Source of the DNA: Archangium_A sp035910535
GTDB lineage: Bacteria > Myxococcota > Myxococcia > Myxococcales > Myxococcaceae
Assembly: GCA_035910535.1 (NCBI GenBank)
Contig: JAMHXF010000032.1
Coordinates: 124,001 to 188,000 of the forward strand
Length of the DNA: 64,000 nt
Reading direction: 5' to 3'
Shown here: positions 51,839 to 64,000 of the stretch, piece by piece
How the letters are laid out: every line of letters begins with the position of its first letter
How positions within the stretch are numbered: the first letter of the stretch is position 1
The notes under the pieces: generated by a model
The model's database searches: none
Told to the model about the DNA's origin: nothing
Seen by the model: only the letters and a program-made list of their open reading frames with translations
Made by a program: the position numbers and the translations under genes

Positions 51839-53248
51839 TCAGGCGTGTACCGAGTGGCTCAGCTGAGCGCCCTGCGCCGCCTGCTCGCGCCAGTACTGCT
51901 GGCCGCTCTCGGGGAGGTCGAATACCGGATCGTAGTACTCGTACTTCTTGTTGAGCGCCTCCGGGTCATCCATCTCGATGCCGGTGCGGTAGTTCTTCGT
52001 CCAGTACGAGATGCCCTTTTCGCGATCGTACTCAGCGACCTGGTGCACCCAGCGTTTGCCGACGTACGGCACGTCACAGACGATGCGCGGCGTCGCGAAG
52101 CCCGGCATGTAGCCCATGATGTCGTGCTGCAGCCGCTGCGCCGCCCCCACCGAGACACGCCAGTGCTCGGAGTTGGGGATCATGTCGCACATGTAGAAGT
52201 AGTACGGGAGGATGCGGGCGTGATCGAGGAGCATGAAGCTCAGCTCGAGCAGCTCACGCGACGTCGCGTTGACTCCACGCAGCAGCACGCCCTGATTGCG
52301 CACGTCACGGAAGCCGACCTCGAGCAGCTTCTTGGCCGCGCGACCCAGCAACGGCGTGACCTGCGCGGCGTTGTTCACGTGCGTGTGCACGGCGATGTCG
52401 ACGTTGCGCTCGAAGGCCTTCTTGGCGACGCGCTCGAGCGCCGCCATCACGTTGTCCTGCAGCCAATGCTGGGGAATGCCCATCAGCCCCTTCGACGCGA
52501 GGCGAATGTCGCGAATGTTGGGAATGTCGAGCAGCTGGCTGACGAAGCTCTCGAGCTGCGCGATGGGCACGTTGGCCACGTCGCCACCTGAAACCACGAC
52601 GTCGCGAACCGTCGGGGTCTGGCGCAGGTACTCGAGCATCTGCTTCCAACGCTCCGGCTGCGCGACCGAGAACTTGTGCTTGTCGACCTGCGGCACGTCA
52701 TTGCCGACGAGGTCCATCCGCGTGCAGTGGCCGCAGTACTGAGGGCACGTCGAGAGCATCTCCGCGAGCACCTTGGTCGGGTAGCGGTGCGTGAGGCCTT
52801 CCACCTTCCACATCTCCGCTTCGTGGAGCGAGTCGCGCGACGCCATCGGGTGGTTGGGCCACGACGTGTCGCGATCTTCGAGCGCCGGGAGCATGTAGCG
52901 GCGCAGCGGGTCGCCCCAGAGATCCTCCATGTTCATGGTGTTGACCATGTGCGGAGTGATCAGAATCGACATCGTGGCGCGCTCTTTCTGATCGCGTTCG
53001 ATCGACGTCGCCAAAGAGTCCGGCAGCAACGCACCGAGCGCTGCCTTGAGCTCCTTGAGATTCTTGATGGTGTGCCGCCGCTGCCACAGCGCCGATTCCC
53101 AGTCGGCCGTCGAGACGCCCGAATACCCGGGAATCCGATTCCAATCGGGCTCGATGAACTCGCGCTTGAGCGGGTACGAGAACGGCTGAGCGTCGACCGC
53201 AGTGTGCTGCGGCGCGCTCGGAGTCGTCGTTGAAGGCGTGCTCTGCAT
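51839..53248 (-). CDS. Divergent KamA-family radical SAM protein
   Basis: 469 residues. The radical SAM motif is at Cys168, Cys172 and Cys175 (STCPQYCGHC). SGGDVANVPIAQLESF and RNQGVLLRGVN keep the KamA framework. In place of PGGGGK there is CDVPYVGKRW, so the PLP lysine may remain, but the glycine-rich loop is lost and the Asp-to-Lys distance is six, not seven. The N-terminal 150 residues (FIEPDWNRIPGYSGVSTADWESALWQ...) differ from standard KamA. It is probably an aminomutase-type enzyme with an altered substrate. The gene lies directly downstream of the kinase gene (58 bases). Confidence 0.85.
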   Translation of the reverse strand: MQSTPSTTTPSAPQHTAVDAQPFSYPLKREFIEPDWNRIPGYSGVSTADWESALWQRRHTIKNLKELKAALGALLPDSLATSIERDQKERATMSILITPHMVNTMNMEDLWGDPLRRYMLPALEDRDTSWPNHPMASRDSLHEAEMWKVEGLTHRYPTKVLAEMLSTCPQYCGHCTRMDLVGNDVPQVDKHKFSVAQPERWKQMLEYLRQTPTVRDVVVSGGDVANVPIAQLESFVSQLLDIPNIRDIRLASKGLMGIPQHWLQDNVMAALERVAKKAFERNVDIAVHTHVNNAAQVTPLLGRAAKKLLEVGFRDVRNQGVLLRGVNATSRELLELSFMLLDHARILPYYFYMCDMIPNSEHWRVSVGAAQRLQHDIMGYMPGFATPRIVCDVPYVGKRWVHQVAEYDREKGISYWTKNYRTGIEMDDPEALNKKYEYYDPVFDLPESGQQYWREQAAQGAQLSHSVHA

Positions 53249-53306
53249 GGGCGAGCTATGCCACGCCCACGCGAGTTTCTGAAGTGTCAGCGCATGACGC
53301 GCGAGG

Positions 53307-56300
53307 TCACAGCTCGCCCTTCACGACCAGCGGAGAGTCTTTGTTGGCCTCCGTGATGTTGACGGTCTGCACTTCGGAGCTCTTGCCGTTCAGCTTGAAC
53401 TGAACCTTGTGACTGCCAACGGAGAGCTCGATGGCTGCGGCCTTGGGCACCGGCGTCTTCTTGCCCGTGTTCTTGCCGTCGACCCACACCTCAGCGCCGA
53501 GCGGTCGCGAAGCAAACACCGCGAGACCTGTCGCCTTCGACTTCGGCGAGTCTTTCTTCGGCGGCGGGTCAGCCTTCGCGACGACGACCGGGTCTTTCTT
53601 CGGAGGCGGATCAGCCTTCGGCGGAGGATCGTTCTTCACGACCGGGTCCTTCTTCGGCGGAGGGTCAGCCTTGGGCGGCGGGTCTGCCTTCGGAGCAGGA
53701 TCGTTCTTCGGAGCAGGATCGTTCTTCGGAGCTGGATCGTTCTTCGGCGGGTCGTTCTTCGCGACCTTCACCAGCGTGAGCTGCTTCTCGACCTTCTCGA
53801 GCTTGTCAGGGTTCGAGACGGTGAAGCTGATGGGCTCGAAGCCCGCCTTCTTCGCCGAGAAGTCGTAGGCCTTGCCCATCGCCAGGTCCTTCACGAGCAC
53901 GGGCGTCTCGCCGCGAACCTTGCCGTCGAGCGTGATTTCAACACCAGGCTCGTCGCTGCCGATGATCGCCGTCCACAACGCCGGCGCTGCGGGCGACGGG
54001 TCGTTCTTCGGGGGGTCATCCGTCTGAGGCGGCTCCGCGACGGGGTCCTTCACCGCGACCGGGTCCTGCTCCATCTTCGTGAACGTGACCGAGATCGGGC
54101 TCGTCTTGCCGGCCTTCAGCGAAACCGGCTTCTTCGACGTGAGGTAGCCAGGCACCGACGGCTTGAACTCGAAGGTGTACTCGCCCGGGTCGAGCTCGAT
54201 GGTCTTGCTCGGGTTCTCGACACGAATGTCGCCCGGCTTGATGACGACCGTGTAGCGAACGTCTTTGGGCGTGACGGTGATGAACGCGCCGCTCTTGGGC
54301 CCACCGGCAAACTTCAACGCCGCAGCGCCAATCACCACCAGCGCGAGCACTGCCGTCGCGACGATGGCAATCAGCAGCACCTTGCGCTTGCCGTCAGCCG
54401 GAGCCGCATTCGCGCTGCTCTGCCGTCGGGCGGACTGCCGGCCAGCGTTCTTCGGCAACGCGGCGCGCTGATCCGTGCCGACGTCGGCCTGCTCGTCTTC
54501 GTACGCGCCGTCGTCCTCGGGAGGCGCTTCGTCTTCGTCTTGAGGCTGTTCTTCGTCCGCAGGTGCGTCGTCCTGCTGCGACTCGTCGTACTCACCGTCA
54601 TCTGCAGGTTGTTCGTCGGGTGCCTCGTCCTGGTCAGGGGCTGCTTCGTCGCCCTCTTCACCAGTGTCGTACATGCGCGTCTCGCTCTTCGCGAACGGAG
54701 ACGGACCGATGCTCGTCGCACCACCCACCGGTTCGTCACCGATGACGATCTTCGCGCGACCAGGAGGCTGACGCGGCGGCATCGTCGAATCGAGCGGATC
54801 CCCGTCATCTTGCGCCTGCTGGTTTCCCGTCGAATCCTCCGCGCCAACTTCGAGCGCCGGTCGGAACCCCGTCATCTCAATGGGTCGCAGGTCATGCGAA
54901 CCCGTGTCGTCGTCGACGAGCGAGCTTCGCGGCGTGGGGACCAGCGTCTCGTCTGCGGGGAGATCACGCAGGTTCTTCACGCCACCGCTCGGCCGATTCG
55001 ACGTCGAGGGCAGATTGTCCTGTGTCGTCGAGTTGCCAGACGTCGGTGCCGAAGGCCGCAGCTGACGTGCTGCTGCGTCTGCAGTCGCAGGCGCCGGTTT
55101 CCCCCCGAAGGGTGAAATTCCGATCGCCGTTGCAGCCCCCTCGTCGGTCATCGCCGCACCCGTGGAGTTATCCACGATGACAGTGCGGTCCTTTGCACCG
55201 TCCATTTCGGCGAGTTCCTCGTCTGTGGGAGGCGGGATGTCGATCTTGGCGCCTTGAATACCCATCGCGACGGCGCCTGAACCGCTGGCGACAGCAACGC
55301 CCTGAGACGAACGGGAACGCGGCGGAGCACCACCTGAGAGCGCTGCGAGCGAACCTGGCTGTTGCGTATTTCGACGAGGCGCGTTCGGAGCCGAGCTGCG
55401 AACGGGCAGCGCCGTAATGCCGGAAGATTCGACCTGTTCAGGTCGCTCTACCGACGCGAAACGCTCCATCTTCTCGTTCTCGCGGAGCAGGTCTTCGGCA
55501 AACGCGTCCTTCATGAAGGAGGACAAGTGCTTGCCCGAATAGATCGCATCGCCGGCGAGCAGGAAGCGCATCAGATCTTCCTGAAGGTCGCTCGTCCACT
55601 GGTAGCGATCCTCGGCTTCACGCGCGAGCGACTTCATGACGACCTTCTCGAGGCCGGCAGGGATGTTCGGGTTGAACTGTCGAGGCGTTGGGACTTCTGC
55701 GTTGCGTACCTTTTCGAGCGTCGAGAAGTCCGACTCGCCAACGAAGAGCTTCTCGCCTGTGAGCATCTCGTAGAGGATCACGCCAACGGCGAAGATGTCG
55801 GAGCGGCGGTCAATCGGCAGCCCACGCACCTGCTCAGGGCTCATGTAGCCGAACTTACCCTTGAGAATACCCGCCTGAGTCTTCTGACTTCGGTTCGCCG
55901 CCTTAGCGATGCCGAAGTCGATGATCTTCACCTCCCCCTCATACGAGATGAGGATGTTCTGAGGGCTCACGTCACGGTGAATGATGTACAGCTCTTGGCC
56001 GCGCGCGTCCTTCTTGCGGTGCGCGTAGTCGAGCCCTTCACAGATCTTGGTAGCGCAGAACACGGCCATCGCCGTGGGCATGATCTCCTTGCGTCGACGA
56101 AAGCGCTCCAGCAACGACCTGAGATCCTTGCCGGCGACGTACTCCATCGCGATGTAATAGGCGTCGTCGTGCTTCCCGAGTTCGTGGATGTGCACGACGT
56201 TGGCGTGGTTCAGCTGAACGCTGATCCTCGCCTCGTCGATGAACATCGTGATGAACTCTTCATCCTCCGCCATCGTCGGGAGGATCTTCTTGATGGCGAG

Positions 56301-56414
56301 AATCCGCTCGAAGCCTTCGACACCGAAGGCCTTCGCAGCGAACACCTCCGCCATGCCGCCCACATTGAGCCGCTCAAGCAGCAGGTACTTGCCGAAAATG
56401 CTGGGCTTCTTCAT
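53307..56414 (-). CDS. Serine/threonine protein kinase with PEGA domains
   Basis: 1035 residues. The kinase domain fills residues about 5-290: GGMAEVFAAK loop, the catalytic Lys in LAIKKIL, Glu in FIDEARI, HRDVSPQNIL and DFGIAK, then GYMSPEQV. All invariant residues are present, so it should be active. HRDVSPQN is typical of myxobacterial kinases. A long linker rich in acidic residues, Pro and Gln (about 300-675) leads to a membrane helix (about 678-702), then outside the cell three PEGA-type domains (about 715-775, 815-868 and 961-1034) with a Lys-Asn-Asp-Pro repeat between the second and third. Kinase inside and PEGA outside suggests a sensor of envelope ligands. Preceded by a sigma-70-like promoter. 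Confidence 0.93.
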   Translation of the reverse strand: MKKPSIFGKYLLLERLNVGGMAEVFAAKAFGVEGFERILAIKKILPTMAEDEEFITMFIDEARISVQLNHANVVHIHELGKHDDAYYIAMEYVAGKDLRSLLERFRRRKEIMPTAMAVFCATKICEGLDYAHRKKDARGQELYIIHRDVSPQNILISYEGEVKIIDFGIAKAANRSQKTQAGILKGKFGYMSPEQVRGLPIDRRSDIFAVGVILYEMLTGEKLFVGESDFSTLEKVRNAEVPTPRQFNPNIPAGLEKVVMKSLAREAEDRYQWTSDLQEDLMRFLLAGDAIYSGKHLSSFMKDAFAEDLLRENEKMERFASVERPEQVESSGITALPVRSSAPNAPRRNTQQPGSLAALSGGAPPRSRSSQGVAVASGSGAVAMGIQGAKIDIPPPTDEELAEMDGAKDRTVIVDNSTGAAMTDEGAATAIGISPFGGKPAPATADAAARQLRPSAPTSGNSTTQDNLPSTSNRPSGGVKNLRDLPADETLVPTPRSSLVDDDTGSHDLRPIEMTGFRPALEVGAEDSTGNQQAQDDGDPLDSTMPPRQPPGRAKIVIGDEPVGGATSIGPSPFAKSETRMYDTGEEGDEAAPDQDEAPDEQPADDGEYDESQQDDAPADEEQPQDEDEAPPEDDGAYEDEQADVGTDQRAALPKNAGRQSARRQSSANAAPADGKRKVLLIAIVATAVLALVVIGAAALKFAGGPKSGAFITVTPKDVRYTVVIKPGDIRVENPSKTIELDPGEYTFEFKPSVPGYLTSKKPVSLKAGKTSPISVTFTKMEQDPVAVKDPVAEPPQTDDPPKNDPSPAAPALWTAIIGSDEPGVEITLDGKVRGETPVLVKDLAMGKAYDFSAKKAGFEPISFTVSNPDKLEKVEKQLTLVKVAKNDPPKNDPAPKNDPAPKNDPAPKADPPPKADPPPKKDPVVKNDPPPKADPPPKKDPVVVAKADPPPKKDSPKSKATGLAVFASRPLGAEVWVDGKNTGKKTPVPKAAAIELSVGSHKVQFKLNGKSSEVQTVNITEANKDSPLVVKGEL

Positions 56415-56477
56415 CAGTGAATCGCTTTGACGTCAGTGCCGGCGAGAGGGGTTCAGCGAGCCGGCTCGGAGGGAAAA

Positions 56478-56506
56478 ACGATAGTCGTGTCGCGGGGGTG
56501 CGTCAA
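56478..56506 (-). promoter_or_regulatory. Candidate sigma-70 promoter of the kinase gene
   Basis: TTGACG (-35, 56501-56506) and TATCGT (-10, 56478-56483) are separated by 17 bases, about 64 bases upstream of the kinase start. The space from 56415 to 56561 shows nothing else apart from this and the rrn terminator. Confidence 0.5.
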
Positions 56507-56561
56507 TCAGTCAACCAGCGTGAGCTGGGCACGAGACGACGTTTGACCGCGAAAATCGGGC

Positions 56562-56604
56562 AAAAAAAAAGCCCCCCAGCGTCGTTCAACACGACGTGGG
56601 GGGC
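56562..56604 (-). terminator. Intrinsic terminator of the rRNA operon
   Basis: Minus-strand stem GCCCCCC with GGGGGGC, extended by seven more pairs around one bulged C, a five-base loop, and then nine T residues. It follows the 5S gene by six bases and is a textbook Rho-independent terminator. Confidence 0.95.
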
Positions 56605-56610
56605 ATAACA

Positions 56611-56726
<116 letters not shown>

Positions 56727-56741
56727 AATCTCGTTAGAAGC

Positions 56742-56772
56742 GCATACGAAGAGTAAGAATTCAATTATTCGA
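56742..56772 (-). repeat. 3' arm of a 31-bp perfect inverted repeat flanking 23S rRNA
   Basis: The 31 bases are the exact reverse complement of 59971-60001. On the primary transcript they lie between 23S and 5S, about 110 bases after 23S, and can pair with the other arm to close a stem around 23S. This fits the RNase III processing stalk of the 23S precursor. Confidence 0.85.
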
Positions 56773-56879
56773 AAGTCATGTCTGTGTCCTGCCTCAAATG
56801 CAGCATTCTTGCTGCAAGGGCCTCGACCTCGACCTCGAGCTGCACGTCAGGCATGCGCCTGCGTCATCGAGACAAAGGT

Positions 56880-59849
<2,970 letters not shown>

Positions 59850-59970
59850 ACCTCTATCTCGTTGACCTCGATTCACAGCCTCTCGGCTTGCCAATCGAAC
59901 GTCTCACTCGAAGTCGAGGCCCAGACCCCTGCTCTTCGCAACGGGCTGAGACAAGAGACACATTTGTCTC

Positions 59971-60001
59971 TCGAATAATTGAATTCTTACTCTTCGTATG
60001 C
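59971..60001 (-). repeat. 5' arm of the 31-bp perfect inverted repeat flanking 23S rRNA
   Basis: Exact reverse complement of 56742-56772 (31 of 31). Lies about 122 bases before the 23S 5' end, after tRNA-Ala. An EcoRI-type GAATTC is at its centre. Confidence 0.85.
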
Positions 60002-60002
60002 A

Positions 60003-60015
60003 CTTTTCAAAGAAC
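60003..60015 (-). promoter_or_regulatory. boxA-like antitermination element before 23S
   Basis: The minus strand reads GTTCTTTGAAAAG, close to the boxA consensus (TGCTCTTTAA-type), in the spacer upstream of 23S, where antitermination elements are expected. Confidence 0.55.
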
Positions 60016-60047
60016 ACGTCGACGCTGCTACTGCCGACAAATTGTTG

Positions 60048-60120
60048 TGGAGCTGAACGGATTCGAACCGATGACCCTCGCCTTGCAAAGGCGATGCTCT
60101 CCCAGCTGAGCTACAGCCCC
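60048..60120 (-). tRNA. tRNA-Ala (TGC)
   Basis: 73 bases from GGGGCTG to the discriminator A; anticodon TGC at 60085-60087. The acceptor, D, anticodon and T arms all pair, and the T-loop TTCGAATCC is normal. The 3' CCA is not encoded, so it must be added after transcription. Confidence 0.97.
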
Positions 60121-60141
60121 GAACTCAATAGTTCAAGACAG

Positions 60142-60215
60142 TGGGCCTGGGTGGACTCGAACCACCGACCTTACGCTTATCAGGCGTACGCTCTAACCAC
60201 CTGAGCTACAGGCCC
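60142..60215 (-). tRNA. tRNA-Ile (GAT)
   Basis: 74 bases from GGGCCTG to the discriminator A; anticodon GAT at 60179-60181. All four arms are intact with TTCGAGTCC in the T-loop. No encoded CCA. Order 16S, Ile, Ala, 23S is the common bacterial spacer arrangement. Confidence 0.97.
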
Positions 60216-60263
60216 GAAAATCGTGGTCAGCGGCTCAATCCTCGAACCGACGACTCCAACAAA

Positions 60264-60276
60264 TCGTTCAAAGAGC
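60264..60276 (-). promoter_or_regulatory. boxA-like antitermination element between 16S and tRNA-Ile
   Basis: The minus strand reads GCTCTTTGAACGA. It resembles the leader boxA at 62091-62104 in its GCTCTTTGAA core. Confidence 0.5.
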
Positions 60277-60407
60277 GACTGCTCGCTCCTTCAAAACCGA
60301 ACAGCAAGCCCAATCTGCAAATCTTATTGACCTGGTTGACCGAGCGCCGAAGCGCTCTGCCATCTCGTAACTCAGCTTGAAGCATGAGCCAGATGACGTG
60401 GTCTCCG

Positions 60408-61948
<1,541 letters not shown>

Positions 61949-62053
61949 TTTCTTAGAGTGTGTTGACTGGCATTCTCTCCTCTCAACCTTTCGGTCTCGA
62001 AGGAGATGCTAGCGCCTGCTCGGTGTGTGTTCCGTTGCAGGACTTTTATTTTG

Positions 62054-62070
62054 ACTGCGAGATTCGCAGT
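62054..62070 (-). promoter_or_regulatory. Small hairpin in the rRNA leader after boxA
   Basis: ACTGCGA pairs with TCGCAGT around a three-base loop (seven pairs). It lies 20 bases after boxA and may act like a boxB-type element, although in the E. coli leader boxB precedes boxA. Confidence 0.45.
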
Positions 62071-62090
62071 ACTTCTTGGGCTTGCTATCC

Positions 62091-62104
62091 GATTTTCAAA
62101 GAGC
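62091..62104 (-). promoter_or_regulatory. boxA antitermination element in the rRNA leader
   Basis: The minus strand reads GCTCTTTGAAAATC, very close to the boxA consensus that recruits NusB-NusE (S10) for antitermination across rRNA. Confidence 0.7.
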
Positions 62105-62348
62105 GAACTTCTCTACTTCTTCCTGCTCACCGCCGCTCTCGCGACCGTGTTGTTCTTCTTTATTCGTATGACGCCGGCGTTTTTGCAACCACTTTTTTCG
62201 CCGTCGTATTCTGTTTTCTGTTTTACTGCTCCGCTTTCCCTTTCGGGTCCGTCGGAGGGAGGCAGCTTCTACATCCGCTGCCTGAAGGTCGTCAAGGTTT
62301 TTGCTGCACCTTGTTTTCGTTCCGGGGCCGATTTACGGCCTTCGGAGC

Positions 62349-62368
62349 GGCTGATCAGGTGATCAGCC
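62349..62368. repeat. 20-bp dyad symmetry in the rRNA leader
   Basis: GGCTGATCA and TGATCAGCC are perfect inverted 9-mers around two central bases, about 120 bases after the predicted transcript start. It may be a protein-binding site or a tight hairpin; which is not known. Confidence 0.5.
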
Positions 62369-62492
62369 TATTCTCTTGTGTGGGACGGAGCTGAGCTCCT
62401 CAATCTGACTTCGTTCCACCGAACGACTCGCCGACTCCCGTACTACCCGCCCGACAGCCCCACCTGCGATGCGTCTGCAGCCGGGGGGGCGC

Positions 62493-62522
62493 CGTATACG
62501 TGATCATTCCTCCCAGTGTCAA
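62493..62522 (-). promoter_or_regulatory. rRNA operon promoter P1
   Basis: A perfect -35 (TTGACA, 62517-62522) and -10 TATACG (62493-62498) are 18 bases apart. An A-rich patch upstream (62530-62550) could be an UP element. Directly after the -10 comes GCGCCCCCCCGG: a very GC-rich discriminator, as in promoters turned down by ppGpp. Predicted start near 62486. It lies directly after gmk, with no terminator in between. Confidence 0.7.
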
Positions 62523-62565
62523 CAACCCCTCGTTCGTTTTTCGAAAACCTGACTTTCTCAGTGAT

Positions 62566-63204
62566 TCAGGGAACTTGGAGTCCAAGGGCGCTGATGTCGA
62601 CGCGACCTCTCCGTGAGCGCTCGCTGATCACGATGCCCTTCAGGTGCTCGAAGGCGTCGTTCAGGCGGTCGTTGATGATGAGGTAGTCGTACGCCTGCAC
62701 GCCTTTCTCGCATTCGGCGCGCGCGGCGAGCATGCGCCGGCGGATCACGTCGTCTGAATCGGTGCCTCGGCTTCGGAGGCGGCGCTCGAGCTCATCCATC
62801 GAAGGAGGAAGGATGAAGATGGTCACCGCGTCGGGGTACTTGCGCTTGATGGACGTGCCGCCCTGCACGTCGATGTCGAAGATGCCGATGCCTTCGCGCT
62901 TCCACGACTGGTCGATGACCTTCTTCGACGAACCGTAGAAGTTGCCGTGCACCTCGGCCCACTCGACGAACTCGTTTCGGGCGATCATCTGCTCGAACGT
63001 GAGCGTGTCGACGAAGTGGTAGTCGATGCCGTTTCGCTCTGAGCCGCGCGGAGGCCGCGTCGTGTAGCTGATGGAGAACTCGGCCGACGGGAAGTCCTTC
63101 TCGAGCATGTGCGCCAGCGTCGTCTTCCCCGCCCCTGACGGCGCAGAGAGCACGAGCAGCAGCCCGGGAGAGAGGATGACCGGCATCTGAGGTTGGGTGT
63201 TCAT
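62566..63204 (-). CDS. gmk: Guanylate kinase
   Basis: 212 residues. The P-loop SAPSGAGKTTL (about residues 20-30), the GMP-binding SISYTTRPPRGSERNGIDYHFV region and the FDIDVQGGTSIKRKYPDAVTIFILPPS core are all typical. It makes GDP from GMP and ATP. Overlaps the upstream yicC gene by four bases (ATGA). Directly downstream on the same strand is the rRNA promoter. Confidence 0.96.
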   Translation of the reverse strand: MNTQPQMPVILSPGLLLVLSAPSGAGKTTLAHMLEKDFPSAEFSISYTTRPPRGSERNGIDYHFVDTLTFEQMIARNEFVEWAEVHGNFYGSSKKVIDQSWKREGIGIFDIDVQGGTSIKRKYPDAVTIFILPPSMDELERRLRSRGTDSDDVIRRRMLAARAECEKGVQAYDYLIINDRLNDAFEHLKGIVISERSRRGRVDISALGLQVP

Positions 63205-64000
63205 TCGACGTTCTGAACCTGTTCGCGGATGCGCTCGAGCTCGGCCTTGAGCTGCATGACCCGCGCGGAGATGTCGGTGTGCTGCGACTTGGAGCCCGTG
63301 GTGTTCACCTCGCGGTGCATTTCCTGAACGAGGAAATCCATCTTGCGGCCCGAGGGCTCCTTCGAGGCCAGCAGCTCGTGGAACTGCACCAGGTGCGAAT
63401 CGAGGCGCGTCATCTCTTCTGCGACGTCGGTGCGCTCGGCGAAGAACGCGACCTCCTGCGCGAGGCGCTGCGGGTCTACCGCAAGCCCCTGAGAAAGCTC
63501 AGCAATTCGCTCCGCGAGGCGCGACCGGTAAGCGTCGATGGCTTTCGGCGCGAGCGCTTGCACCTCTTTGACCCAGCCGGCGACGAGCGCCAGCCGTGCG
63601 GTGAGGTCGCCCGCGAGCGCCACGCCCTCCTTTTCCCGCATGAGGCGGAGCTGGTCGATGGCCGCGCCCAACGCCGTCTCGACGGCCTTGTTGGCGTCTT
63701 CGAGGGGCAGCTGCGGCTCCTCGAGGCGGATCACGTTGAGCGAGGTCGCCACGTCGCGCACCGAGACGGTGTCGGGGAGACCCAGGGCCGTCGCGACTTC
63801 ACGCCAGGCGCGCAGGTACTCGCGGGCGAGGCCGAGGTCGACCTGCGGCACGACGCCCGTGCTGGTTCTGGCCGCGCGCCGCACCACCACGTCGATGGCG
63901 CCGCGGGCGACCCTGTCTTTCACCAGCTTGATGAGCGTGGGCTCGAGCGCGCTGAGTTCCCTCGGAACGCGCACCTTCACCTCGCAAAATTTGTGATTCA
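63201..64000 (-). CDS. yicC: YicC-family endoribonuclease-like protein, 5' end outside the window
   Basis: The frame is open to base 64000, reading NHKFCEVKVRVPRELSALEP at the edge. This is the conserved motif (VNHRYLEV..RLPREL) that in full-length YicC follows about 25-30 residues after the start, so the first part of the gene is missing; the GTG at 63980 is not the start. The visible 266 residues include the coiled middle and the C-terminal YicC block (ERTDVAEEMTRLDSHLVQFHELL, GRKMDFLVQEMHREVNTTGSKSQ). YicC proteins are reported to act on small RNAs. It overlaps gmk by four bases, the usual neighbour in many bacteria. Confidence 0.93.
   Translation of the reverse strand, partial: NHKFCEVKVRVPRELSALEPTLIKLVKDRVARGAIDVVVRRAARTSTGVVPQVDLGLAREYLRAWREVATALGLPDTVSVRDVATSLNVIRLEEPQLPLEDANKAVETALGAAIDQLRLMREKEGVALAGDLTARLALVAGWVKEVQALAPKAIDAYRSRLAERIAELSQGLAVDPQRLAQEVAFFAERTDVAEEMTRLDSHLVQFHELLASKEPSGRKMDFLVQEMHREVNTTGSKSQHTDISARVMQLKAELERIREQVQNVE

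Larger units (their letters stand above)
61949..62486 (-). other. Transcribed leader of the rRNA operon
   Basis: The 540 bases between the promoter and 16S carry no convincing gene. They hold the boxA element (62091-62104), a small hairpin (62054-62070), a 20-base dyad (62349-62368), pyrimidine-rich stretches and a weaker possible second promoter (TTGACG at about 62292-62297 followed by TAGAAG). Confidence 0.75.

Noticed and set aside
53409..55115. A 568-codon plus-strand frame opposite the kinase linker
   Set aside because: Product is almost only Arg, Val, Leu and His; the kinase reading is certain.

Overview
The window looks like chromosomal DNA from a member of the Myxococcota (myxobacteria-like, roughly the Myxococcales/Cystobacterineae). 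This rests on the very high GC content outside the rRNA genes, a Ser/Thr kinase with an HRDVSPQN catalytic loop and PEGA domains, a MYXO-CTERM-like segment, several large Cys-rich lipoproteins with Gly-rich or 'DAG' linkers, and an FHA/CheY-free coiled-coil protein typical of the group. The assignment is inferred from gene content; no search was run.

Layout. 1-1385: two tandem, related, probable outer-membrane barrel proteins, the first cut by the window edge. 1477-3865 (minus): an AEC-type permease, a 60-residue conserved basic protein and ribonuclease D. 3887-6318 (plus): ttcA, a TerB-like protein and a PhnD-like binding protein without a signal peptide, all overlapping or abutting. 6417-14345: a 2642-residue protein made of a lipoprotein signal, IPT and Ig-like domains, 17 tandem-95 (cadherin-like) repeats, a MYXO-CTERM-like segment, then a complete OmpA-type barrel plus peptidoglycan-binding domain. 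14501-16422: a cupredoxin lipoprotein divergent from two Tat-exported ferritin-like proteins. 16423-19200: a large Cys-rich lipoprotein with an 18-bp minisatellite. 19269-24685: small membrane proteins, a membrane M28 peptidase, an ECF sigma/anti-sigma pair, an M20 peptidase and AstA. 24742-34923: an M23 peptidase, a chemoreceptor fused to a family-5 solute-binding domain, a transglutaminase-like protein, a YdcF-type protein and two Cys-rich lipoproteins. 34940-41661: DedA, then a TolC/RND/adaptor efflux operon with a divergent MarR regulator. 41649-45991 (minus): a coiled-coil protein, HemW and a TPR membrane protein. 46062-48855 (plus): a two-module M16 peptidase and a small lipoprotein. 48856-56414 (minus): a membrane protein, two neighbouring KamA-type radical SAM enzymes and a PEGA-domain kinase. 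56562-62522 (minus): a complete rRNA operon (16S, tRNA-Ile, tRNA-Ala, 23S, 5S) with promoter, boxA elements, processing stems and intrinsic terminator. 62566-64000 (minus): gmk and a yicC gene that runs off the window.

The most unusual items are (1) the receptor at 25677-28796, which places a solute-binding domain that is normally periplasmic on the cytoplasmic end of a chemoreceptor; (2) the 6417-14345 protein, which looks like a lipidated adhesin and an OmpA porin joined through a MYXO-CTERM-like segment that could also serve as a second signal peptide; (3) the ferritin-like pair plus cupredoxin; (4) the KamA pair, whose second member has a rewritten PLP-lysine motif; (5) an M28 peptidase with membrane segments inserted between its metal ligands; and (6) a perfect 31-bp inverted repeat, about 3.2 kb apart, bracketing 23S. 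The intergenic spaces are short, and several convergent gene pairs abut or overlap without visible terminators.
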